Source: an uncultured Clostridia bacterium (GTDB lineage Bacteria > Bacillota > Clostridia > TANB77 > CAG-508). From it: DNA of 19,094 bases. The stretch lies in the NCBI GenBank assembly GCA_934129785.1, contig CAKOWW010000021.1, positions 1 through 19,094 of the forward strand, written 5' to 3'. The notes under the pieces are model-generated. The model did not search any database. It was given only the letters and a program-made list of their open reading frames with translations, and was not told the origin of the DNA. The first letter of the stretch is position 1, and each line of letters starts with the position of its first letter. Made by a program: the position numbers and the translations under genes. Shown here one piece after another: positions 1 to 6,581 of this stretch.

Positions 1-149
1 ATACTTTTTTATATCTTTATGTTTCAAAAAATTTATTATATTATCGGATTATTTTCCGAAACTTCTTGACACTAATGCGCTTTTCAAATTTTGCTGGTTC
101 AATAAGAATTAATTTCTAAATCTTACTGGCCAGCTATTTTCTTATAATT

Positions 150-920
150 TTAAATTGTTATTAAATCTTTTATTTTATTATATTTGCTATCACCTATTCC
201 ACTTACTTCCTTTATATCCTCTATTTTTTTAAATTTACCTTTTTCTTTTCTGTAATTCAGTATTTTTAATGCTGTTGATGGTCCAATTCCTGGCAAGGTT
301 TCTAATTCTGTTTGTGATGCTGTGTTTATATTAACTTTTCCTTGTTTTGTCGTGTTATTGCTAGATGTCCCTGTAATTGATGTCCCTCCATTACTTGTTG
401 CTCCCGTAATTGATGTGCTTCCATTACTTGTTTTTCCTCCGTTATTGGTTGTCCCTGTACTTATTGTTCCTCCGTTACTTGATGCTCCTCCACTATTTGT
501 TTTCCCGGTATTTATTTCTGTTTCATTTGATGTAGTTTGCTTTTTGCATTCTTCTTTGGTTGGTATGTAAATTTTCATTCCATCTTCTAATTTGTATGCC
601 AAATTTATTTCATCTATACATGCATTTTCCTTTAATCCTCCTGCTTTTTCAATTGCATCTGCTATTCTGCTATTTTCGTTTAATTCGATTATTCCTTCTT
701 TTTCTACTGCTCCTGATAAATGTACTATTATCTTTTCTTCTTTATTTTCTTTTTCATCATCTTCTTTTTCTTCTGTTTTTGCTATTTCTAAATTCGTTTC
801 ATTTTGTTTTTCAGTTTCAGTTGCATAAGCAAAATACCCTACTCCCGCTATTATTACTGTTATTACTATTATTATTACTATTTTTTGTTTTTGGCTTAAA
901 TTTTTAATATAATCTTGCAT
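150..920 (-). CDS. comEA: ComEA-type competence DNA receptor
   Basis: Membrane-anchored DNA-binding protein of the competence uptake machinery, expected to hold double-stranded DNA at the outer face of the membrane for the ComEC channel. The 256 residues read: one N-terminal membrane segment (about 13-31), an acidic Glu/Lys stretch, an SLBB domain (about 63-121, starting IIVHLSGAV), a Gly/Ser/Thr/Asn linker (about 128-192), and a C-terminal helix-hairpin-helix domain (194-256) with two hairpins, LPGIGPSTA and VSGIGDSKY. This is the full family architecture. The linker DNA near 370-435 contains two similar 33-bp units (11 residues, SNGxTSITG), a site prone to length variation. ATG is preceded by AAAGGAG at good spacing. 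The usual partner comEC is not seen in the 149 bases left at the window edge. Identification is firm; operon context is unknown. Confidence 0.93.
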   Translation of the reverse strand: MQDYIKNLSQKQKIVIIIVITVIIAGVGYFAYATETEKQNETNLEIAKTEEKEDDEKENKEEKIIVHLSGAVEKEGIIELNENSRIADAIEKAGGLKENACIDEINLAYKLEDGMKIYIPTKEECKKQTTSNETEINTGKTNSGGASSNGGTISTGTTNNGGKTSNGSTSITGATSNGGTSITGTSSNNTTKQGKVNINTASQTELETLPGIGPSTALKILNYRKEKGKFKKIEDIKEVSGIGDSKYNKIKDLITI

Positions 921-1048
921 ATTGTCACTCCTTTTTTATAATTATCTCTTAAGATTCTCACATATTTAATATTTTATTTGTTATTGCTTTTATTTTTCTA
1001 TTTTACTCGATTTCTTTTGTATTTCAATTTTTCTTTAGTTATTTTTAC

Positions 1049-1077
1049 TTGAATTTTTGTACAAAATACGATATAGT
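1049..1077 (+). promoter_or_regulatory. Promoter of the D,D-carboxypeptidase gene
   Basis: TTGAAT at 1049-1054 and TATAGT at 1072-1077 with a 17-bp spacer, about 30 bp before the ATG. The AGGAG ribosome binding site lies between. This is a sigma-A-like promoter by inspection only. Confidence 0.6.
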
Positions 1078-1106
1078 ATTTTTAAATTTATTAGGAGATT
1101 TTTAAA

Positions 1107-2369
1107 ATGAAAATGAAGAAATTAATTGTACCAATATTTATACTTGTCTTTTGTCTAAGCTTTTTTAAAGATTCTTTTGTCTTTGCCAATGATGAAGATA
1201 AAAATACTACTGAACCTGCTATTTCAGCACAGTCGGCATATTTGATTGATAATAGAACTAATAAAGTTTTATTTCAAAAAAATTCAGATAAAAAAATGTA
1301 TCCAGCAAGTACTACAAAAATTTTAACTGCTATTCTTACTTTAGAAAATTGTAATGTTGATGATTCTGTAACTGCCAGCTTTGATGCCGTTAATTCTATT
1401 CCTGATGGTTATTCTACAGCAAATATTCAAGTTGGAGAAACTCTTACAGTTGGGCAATTATTAGAGGTTTTACTTATTCATTCTGCTAATGATTCTGCAA
1501 ATATTTTGGCTGAACATGTGGGTGGCTCTATTGATAGCTTTGTTGCTATGATGAATACTAAAGCAAATGAGATTGGGTTAAATAATTCTCATTTTACTAA
1601 CGCTTACGGCAAACATGATGATAATCATTATACTACTGCACATGATTTGGCTATTTTGATGAAATATTGCTTAAAAAATGATACTTTTAGAAAAATTTCT
1701 GGAAAGGCTTCTTGCGCAATTCCAGCAACTAATATGTCTGGTACTAGGACCTATACTTCAACAAATGAACTTGCAATTCCTAAAACTAGAAATTATTACC
1801 CTTATCTTACTTCTGGTAAAACCGGCTTTACTACTCAAGCCAAAGAGTGTTTGGTTTCTGCTAGCTATAAAGATGATTTGGAATTAATTTGCGTTGTTTT
1901 AGGTAGTACTAGTCGTTTTAATGATACAAAAAATCTTTTTGAATTTGGTTATTCAAATTATTGTGTTAAAACTATTGCTAATGAAAGAGATGTTGTTTCT
2001 AACATAACTGTTTCAAATGCTACGAAAGATACAAGAAACTTGGATTTAGTACTTTATGAGCCGATTTCTGCACTTATGAAAACATCTGATTCTTTGGAAG
2101 ATTTGAAACCAGAAATTTCTTTGAATGATAAAATTTCTGCACCTATTTCTGAAAATGATGTTTTAGGCAAGGCTACATATTCCATTAATGGTGTAACTTA
2201 TACTACTAATGTTGTGGCTTCACATAGTGTTGAAAAGTCTAATTTTTGGACTTATATGATTTATGGATTTATGTTTTTTGTTTTCTTACTTCTTATTTAT
2301 GAGTGCTTTTTCAATAAAAAGAAACGAATAAAAAGGTCTAAAAAAGTAAAATATTATTATGGAAGATAA
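1107..2369 (+). CDS. Serine-type D-Ala-D-Ala carboxypeptidase (peptidase S11, DacA/DacF-like)
   Basis: Low-molecular-mass penicillin-binding protein that removes the terminal D-alanine from peptidoglycan stem peptides outside the cell. All three active-site motifs are present at normal spacing: S68-T-T-K71 (in MYPASTTKI), S126-A-N128, and K238-T-G240. Residues 1-28 form a signal peptide ending FVFA. The catalytic domain fills about 38-290, followed by the beta-rich C-terminal domain of PBP5-like enzymes. A hydrophobic segment (about 381-400) and a basic tail (KKKRIKRSKK) anchor it. Bacillus-type relatives usually end in an amphipathic helix, so a real transmembrane anchor here is a mild variation. 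Start: ATG with AGGAG upstream and a clear promoter. The gene stands alone on the plus strand, divergent from comEA. Confidence 0.95.
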   Translation: MKMKKLIVPIFILVFCLSFFKDSFVFANDEDKNTTEPAISAQSAYLIDNRTNKVLFQKNSDKKMYPASTTKILTAILTLENCNVDDSVTASFDAVNSIPDGYSTANIQVGETLTVGQLLEVLLIHSANDSANILAEHVGGSIDSFVAMMNTKANEIGLNNSHFTNAYGKHDDNHYTTAHDLAILMKYCLKNDTFRKISGKASCAIPATNMSGTRTYTSTNELAIPKTRNYYPYLTSGKTGFTTQAKECLVSASYKDDLELICVVLGSTSRFNDTKNLFEFGYSNYCVKTIANERDVVSNITVSNATKDTRNLDLVLYEPISALMKTSDSLEDLKPEISLNDKISAPISENDVLGKATYSINGVTYTTNVVASHSVEKSNFWTYMIYGFMFFVFLLLIYECFFNKKKRIKRSKKVKYYYGR

Positions 2370-2492
2370 TTTTATATTTAAATTTTCGATTTTTTGAATC
2401 TAAGATTTAAAGTTTTGAGTTTGAGTTTTTCGATTTCAGATTTGAATTTTTGAGATTTAAAATCTAAATTTTGCTTTAATCTCGCAAATTAC

Positions 2493-2582
2493 AGAGTTTA
2501 AGTTTTTTTTTAAGATTATAAATTATAGAGTTTAAGTTTTATTTTAAGATTATAAATTATAGAGTTTAATTATTATTTTAAC
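2493..2582. repeat. 34-bp tandem repeat, about 2.6 copies
   Basis: Two complete 34-bp units (2493-2526 and 2527-2560) differ at one base, and a third (2561-2582) is cut short where the terminator begins. Each unit begins AGAGTTTAA and ends ATAAATTAT. The 120 bp before it is a low-complexity run of TTTGAGTTT/GATTTAAA-like words, so the whole 2370-2580 stretch looks like slippage-prone filler between two convergent genes. No coding potential is seen. Confidence 0.8.
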
Positions 2583-2624
2583 TGTTGGCAAAATATTTTA
2601 AACATTTGCCAACAGTCTTTTTTT
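2581..2624 (+). terminator. Intrinsic terminator downstream of the carboxypeptidase gene
   Basis: Perfect 12-bp stem (ACTGTTGGCAAA at 2581-2592 with its complement at 2605-2616), 12-nt loop, then C and a run of T on the plus strand. The T run reaches the stop codon of the convergent LCP gene. On the minus strand the hairpin is followed by a poorer T tract, so it mainly serves the plus strand. Confidence 0.85.
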
Positions 2625-4128
2625 ATTTATAGTCTTTTCCTAAGACTATTGTTATATCTATTTTACTTGAACTTGATTCACTACTTTGTATTGTTCCTAC
2701 TTCAAGTATATCTTTTATATTACTTAGTAGCGAATCTCCTGCATTTTTCTTGTTTATTATGGTTGTTTTTGATGTTATATTTGTGTTTCCTGTTCTTGTA
2801 ACTTTGTATCCGGCGCCTTCTAGGTCTGATACAGCTATTTGTAAGTTTCTACTTGTTCCACTTCCATTTAAAACTTCTATTTTTAAGTTTGATTTGTTTT
2901 TCGAACTTACCACTGTACTATTTGAGCTTGTAGAGCTTGAATTTGTACTTGTTGAGTTTGTTTTGCTTGTGCTTGAATTTGTTGTGTTTGTTTTATTTGA
3001 AGTTGAATTTGTTGATATTGTATTTTTGCTGTTTGTTTCATTTTCCTCTTCTGCTAATTCTTCTTCTGTTTTGTCTCTATCATAAAATAATTCTTGAATT
3101 AGATTTGCTGTTTGTTTTTTGTCATATACAAATACCCATGTTCCTGCTGTGTTTTTGTTTGTGTTTGTTCCTGGCAATGTTGCTGTTAATAAGTTTTCTG
3201 TGTTAAATTCTACTGCATACGGTATATAGTCTTTTGCTACTCCAAAATCTATATTTGTTATTACATATTTTTCTGCAACATCAAGTATTTCTCCTATTTT
3301 AAATATGTTTTCTGGTTTTGCTGTTTGTTTTATTACTTGCATTATGAATTCTCTTTGTGTTCTCATTCTTCCTGTGTCATTGTCTCCATATTCTTCCGGA
3401 TATGATGTTCCATCGTTGTTGTGTCTAAATCTTACTAGTTGTTCTGCTTTGTCCCCATCTAATAGTTGTTCACCTGCTTTTAGGTTTATATGCAAGTCTT
3501 GTGATGTGTCATCATATTTCATGTTTATTGGTACATTAAATGTTACTCCACCTATTACATCTACTAGTTTTATTAGTGCTTCTGTTTGTACAACTACATA
3601 ATATTGTATGTCTAATCCTGTTATTTCATTTACTGCTGCTAGTGTTTCGTCTGGTCTATGTTTTCTACTATATAGTGCATTTATTTTTTCATATGCAGTT
3701 GCTTTTGCTGCATTTTTTCCAGTGTATGTGTCTCTTGGAATTGATAGTAGCGTTGCTTTTTGTGTGTTTGGATTATATGATGCTACCATTATTGTATCTG
3801 TTAGGTCTACACCTGTTTGGTCTGTGCTTATTCCTAAAATTAGGCATTTAAATTCTCCTAATTTTTTCTTTGTATTTTCATCATGTCCTGCTACTGTTGC
3901 TAACATTCCTGTTAGTCCACCTCCATTTTTGTGGACTTTATATGCAAATGCGCTTCCTGCTATTAATAGTATTAGTAATATTATTAATAATACTTTTTTC
4001 CATCTTTTCATTTTCTTTTGTTCTTTATTTTGCTTTTTATTTAGTTCTTTATTTTTATTGTTATTTTTACTTTTATTTTGGTTTTTATTTCTATTATCTA
4101 TTCTTTCGTTCGATTTATCTTTTTTCAA
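2623..4128 (-). CDS. LCP (LytR-CpsA-Psr) family glycopolymer-peptidoglycan ligase with LytR_C domain
   Basis: LCP proteins transfer lipid-linked wall glycopolymers (teichoic acid or capsule precursors) to peptidoglycan on the outer membrane face. Numbering from the GTG at 4137: a Lys/Asn-rich cytoplasmic tail (1-47), one membrane helix (48-66), and an LCP domain (about 95-350). Core residues seen are LTDTIMV (112-118), SIPRDTY (132-138), VRFRH (235-239) and DTGRMRTQ (254-261). A Ser/Thr/Asn linker (368-415) and a LytR_C domain (about 417-500) follow. Start choice: the longest frame begins with GTG at 4137, but AGGA abuts that codon. The in-frame TTG at 4126-4128 sits 8 nt after AGGAG and is preferred, giving 501 residues. 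Its own promoter lies at 4158-4186. Confidence 0.92.
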   Translation of the reverse strand: MKKDKSNERIDNRNKNQNKSKNNNKNKELNKKQNKEQKKMKRWKKVLLIILLILLIAGSAFAYKVHKNGGGLTGMLATVAGHDENTKKKLGEFKCLILGISTDQTGVDLTDTIMVASYNPNTQKATLLSIPRDTYTGKNAAKATAYEKINALYSRKHRPDETLAAVNEITGLDIQYYVVVQTEALIKLVDVIGGVTFNVPINMKYDDTSQDLHINLKAGEQLLDGDKAEQLVRFRHNNDGTSYPEEYGDNDTGRMRTQREFIMQVIKQTAKPENIFKIGEILDVAEKYVITNIDFGVAKDYIPYAVEFNTENLLTATLPGTNTNKNTAGTWVFVYDKKQTANLIQELFYDRDKTEEELAEEENETNSKNTISTNSTSNKTNTTNSSTSKTNSTSTNSSSTSSNSTVVSSKNKSNLKIEVLNGSGTSRNLQIAVSDLEGAGYKVTRTGNTNITSKTTIINKKNAGDSLLSNIKDILEVGTIQSSESSSSKIDITIVLGKDYK

Positions 4129-4157
4129 AATTCTCACTCCTAAAATTTTATGTTTCT

Positions 4158-4186
4158 AGTATAGCAAAATTATATTTAAAAAGCAA
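4158..4186 (-). promoter_or_regulatory. Promoter of the LCP gene
   Basis: On the minus strand, TTGCTT (4181-4186), a 17-bp spacer, then an extended -10 TGCTATACT with TATACT at 4158-4163. The -35 box directly abuts the left end of the inverted-repeat element at 4187, so the element defines the DNA just upstream of this promoter. Confidence 0.6.
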
Positions 4187-4483
4187 TAAATAGAGACAAA
4201 TTTTAAGAAATTGTCGTTACCTGTTAATGACGCTTATTATTAATACAAAGAAATCCTTTATATATAAGCTTTGAATGAAATAACGAATGCGCATGGAGAA
4301 ATTTTAGAAATTCTATGCAGTTTTATGGTAAGAGTTCACGATAGTGGAAAGGACCCATAAAACAATTTAGAATTTCTTGAATTTTGTAATAAGCCGAGGA
4401 ATGTAATGAAAAGCTTATATATCAAGGATTTCTTTGTAAAACTTTATTAAAGCCATTATCTGGTAACAAATTGTTTCTATTTA
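4187..4483. repeat. 297-bp imperfect inverted-repeat element (MITE-like or structured RNA)
   Basis: The whole interval folds back on itself. The outer ends are TAAATAGAGACAA (left) and TTGTTTCTATTTA (right), complementary except for one base. The best arms are 4244-4272 and 4410-4438, complementary at 28 of 29 positions. Further inside, AGAAATTCT (4306-4314) pairs with 4369-4377 and GTTTTATGG (4320-4328) pairs with 4355-4363, closing on an apical loop of about 26 nt. A competing local hairpin (GCATGGA 4291-4297 with TCTATGC 4312-4318) excludes the AGAAATTCT pairing. No ORF is present. TA flanks both ends, compatible with a Tc1/IS630-type MITE but weak in AT-rich DNA. It could instead be a noncoding RNA or the leader of the LCP transcript. 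I do not recognise it as a known RNA class. This accounts for the gene-free gap here. Confidence 0.75.
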
Positions 4484-5088
4484 AAAAATACATTATATAT
4501 ATTATATTCTGTCATTGTTTTGGCAATAATAGATTCTTCTATTATGCTTTTTGTGTTACTTTCTGGTTTTAGTGTAATTACTAAATTTGTAATTAGCAAT
4601 ATTGCATATACTAAGAGAAATCCTCTTAGTATTCCATACAGTGCTCCTCCTAAGTTGTTTGCTTGTTTTATTATTGGAAGTTTTGCTACTGCATCTGCTA
4701 GTGCATTTATGAACATTAGTGCTATTCTTGCAATCACATATAAGGCTATCATTGTTATTCCATATATGATATTTATTGCTAGTTCTCTTGATGCTTGTGG
4801 TAACATTCCTTTTTTTGCACTTTCTACTAATATATTTGTTTCTTCTTTTTCTTCATTGTTTTCTGTGAATTTTTCTATGTTGGTTTGTATTGTTTGTTGT
4901 AAATTTTCATCAAAATTTGTTGTGTTTATTATTAAATTTCCTATTGGTCTATATAATACAAATGTTATAATCAATGCTGCTATAAAGGCTACCAAATGTA
5001 TTCCTAATGATATTAGACCTTTTCTATATCCTAAATATGTTGAAATTAGTACAAATAAAACTATTGCTATATCTAGCATTATTCCCAT
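4477..5088 (-). CDS. CvpA family membrane protein
   Basis: Small integral membrane protein of the CvpA (colicin V production) family. Its biochemical role in Gram-positives is not settled. The frame opens with a GTG at 5118, but the family-typical N-terminus (MLDIAIVLFVL then GYRKGLI) begins later. ATG at 5086-5088 is preferred, with AAAGGA 12 nt upstream; the ATG three codons further in is the alternative. Four membrane segments are visible: the first two near the N-terminus, the third and fourth around IIYGITMIALYVIARIA and GILRGFLLVYAILL. A charged Glu/Asn/Lys loop (EKFTENNEEKEE) separates the pairs. The last Lys codon and the TAG stop lie inside the right terminal repeat of the 297-bp element, so the C-terminus may have been set by an insertion. 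It is 109 bp downstream of the DUF5711 gene and probably co-transcribed with it. Confidence 0.85.
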   Translation of the reverse strand: MGIMLDIAIVLFVLISTYLGYRKGLISLGIHLVAFIAALIITFVLYRPIGNLIINTTNFDENLQQTIQTNIEKFTENNEEKEETNILVESAKKGMLPQASRELAINIIYGITMIALYVIARIALMFINALADAVAKLPIIKQANNLGGALYGILRGFLLVYAILLITNLVITLKPESNTKSIIEESIIAKTMTEYNIYNVFFK

Positions 5089-5197
5089 TTCTACCACCAT
5101 TCCTTTCTTTAATATCACAAAATTTTATTAAAATTATTATAGTTTACAATTATTTTTAAAACTTGTTCTTCATTGTATATTTTACTATTTTTTTCTC

Positions 5198-6388
5198 TTA
5201 TAAGTTTACTATTTCAATTTTGTCTCTATAAATTATTCCAGCTAAATTGTCTGATACTACTATGTTTGTTATTTCTTGGTTTGCTACATATCTTTTTACA
5301 AGCCAGCCGTCTGTGTTTATAAATTCTATTTCTGTTCCTAAGTTTAGTGCCATTATATTTCCATATGTGTATAGTTCTTTTGCTATTGAGTCTGCTGTGT
5401 ATTGTTTTGTTGATTTACTATCTATGTTGATTATATTTACTTGTGAGTCTGCAGTAAATAATCCTGATGATTTTTCCTCTATCTGACATGCATTTCCATT
5501 TAGTAATATTGATTGAAATATTACTTTTTTGTCTTTTGACTCTATTAGTGTTTCATCTTTTTCGTTTGCTATTTCGTGTATTGAATCTGTATACATACAA
5601 ACTAATTTATTTTTTTCTTGATATTTTATGCTTGTTATTAGTTTGTTTTCTTCTGATTTGTATGTGTTTACTAATGAGTTTGTTGGATCTGTGCTTGCCT
5701 TGTCTATTGATACTACTTTTATGTTTGATTGTATTATTGTTCCTGATGTATCTATTTCTGCTATTGCTAAGTATTTGTTGTCATTTGAGATACTGACATC
5801 TACTGCTCTTGTTGATGATAAATATGTGTTAAATAGTTCTTTTCCTTGTGGACTGTACATTTTTATTACTGTTTTGTAGCTTGTATCTACTATTACCACT
5901 GCTACATATCCATTTTTGTTTACTAATATTTGTGAGATATTGCCTTCTACTTCTGCTTCCCATGTTATTTCTTTGTCTGTTATTAAGTATAGTTTTTGAC
6001 CTTTATTTTCTGCTATTGCTAAGAATCTGTTTGCAGAATTGAATATTGGATTTGATATTTGTATTTCTAGCTCGTTTTCTTTATTTCCTGTGTTTCCATA
6101 TATAGTGAATTTGGTTTTGTCTAGTATTCCTATGTATTTGTTAAATGCATATATGTTTGAATCCTGATTTTCTGCTATTTCTATTGTTACAGCTTTGTCT
6201 TGTTGAATTTCTTTTCTAAATATATTTTTGTCTATCCATGTTCTGGCTTGTTTGTTTGTGTTATATAATCCAATTGTTATGATAGCTGTAACTACTATTA
6301 TTGCTATAATTATGGCTATTATTATTTTCTTTTTGTTTACTTTTTGTGGTTCAACATTTGTTATTGTTTCTCCCCATACATCTTTCAT
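5198..6388 (-). CDS. DUF5711 family membrane-anchored beta-propeller-like protein
   Basis: Cytoplasmic N-terminus with Lys-rich stop-transfer signal, one membrane helix (about 21-41), then about 350 residues outside the cell made of repeated short beta-strand blocks (for example FLAIAENKGQKLYLI, YLAIAEIDTSG, GYVAVVIVDTSYK). That spacing suggests a propeller of WD40 or PQQ type. It matches my memory of the DUF5711 family of Clostridia, often next to CvpA genes as here; no enzymatic motif is seen. ATG is preceded by AAAGGAG, and an extended -10 (TGATATAAT, box at 6416-6421) lies upstream. Function is unknown; a scaffold or sensor role at the envelope is only inference from the propeller-like fold. 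Membrane topology is more certain than the family name. Confidence 0.72.
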   Translation of the reverse strand: MKDVWGETITNVEPQKVNKKKIIIAIIIAIIVVTAIITIGLYNTNKQARTWIDKNIFRKEIQQDKAVTIEIAENQDSNIYAFNKYIGILDKTKFTIYGNTGNKENELEIQISNPIFNSANRFLAIAENKGQKLYLITDKEITWEAEVEGNISQILVNKNGYVAVVIVDTSYKTVIKMYSPQGKELFNTYLSSTRAVDVSISNDNKYLAIAEIDTSGTIIQSNIKVVSIDKASTDPTNSLVNTYKSEENKLITSIKYQEKNKLVCMYTDSIHEIANEKDETLIESKDKKVIFQSILLNGNACQIEEKSSGLFTADSQVNIINIDSKSTKQYTADSIAKELYTYGNIMALNLGTEIEFINTDGWLVKRYVANQEITNIVVSDNLAGIIYRDKIEIVNL

Positions 6389-6415
6389 AGTTTTCTCCTT
6401 TGTTGTTTTTTTAGT

Positions 6416-6424
6416 ATTATATCA
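6416..6424 (-). promoter_or_regulatory. Extended -10 promoter of the DUF5711-cvpA transcript
   Basis: On the minus strand, TGATATAAT places a consensus TATAAT at 6416-6421, 28 bp upstream of the start codon. No good -35 box is visible, so the extended TG motif would carry recognition. Confidence 0.45.
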
Positions 6425-6484
6425 CTACTGTTTTATTTTTTCTATATTTTAATTTAATTTATAAGGAGAATTTTATAAATCTTT

Positions 6485-6528
6485 CTATTTTATTTTTCAA
6501 AGTCGCTTCACTCTTTCAAAATAAATAG
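6485..6528. repeat. Intergenic imperfect hairpin (CTATTT…AAATAG arms)
   Basis: The arms CTATTTTATTTT (from 6485) and AAAATAAATAG (to 6528) pair with one bulged base, and an inner CAAAG/CTTTC pairing extends the stem around a GC-richer loop. It has no T tract on either side, so it is not a plain terminator. It lies just downstream of the pilin-like gene, beside the hairpin at 6534-6560. Confidence 0.5.
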
Positions 6529-6529
6529 G

Positions 6530-6560
6530 AAAAGGAGCTGCTTTTTTCAAAACTTGCTCC
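6530..6560 (-). terminator. Probable terminator hairpin after the pilin-like gene
   Basis: On the minus strand GGAGC (6556-6560) pairs with GCTCC (6534-6538), with an inner TTTT/AAAA pairing, and is followed by TTTT. It is a short-tailed intrinsic terminator 22 bp after the stop codon. A hairpin just 3' of the gene is also what DGR variable regions often carry, so the function is ambiguous. Confidence 0.45.
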
Positions 6561-6581
6561 CAGAAATAGCTTGAAACCTAT

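Noticed and set aside
1..149. Left edge: open plus-strand frame from base 1 to the TGA at 67-69 (22 codons), and a CTGGCCAG palindrome at 126-133 that might end comEA.
   Set aside because: Twenty-two codons cannot be judged, and the palindrome lacks a T tract. I see nothing supportable here, including no start of comEC.
2493..2582. Direct repeats as a CRISPR array.
   Set aside because: The units are contiguous without spacers and no cas gene is present.
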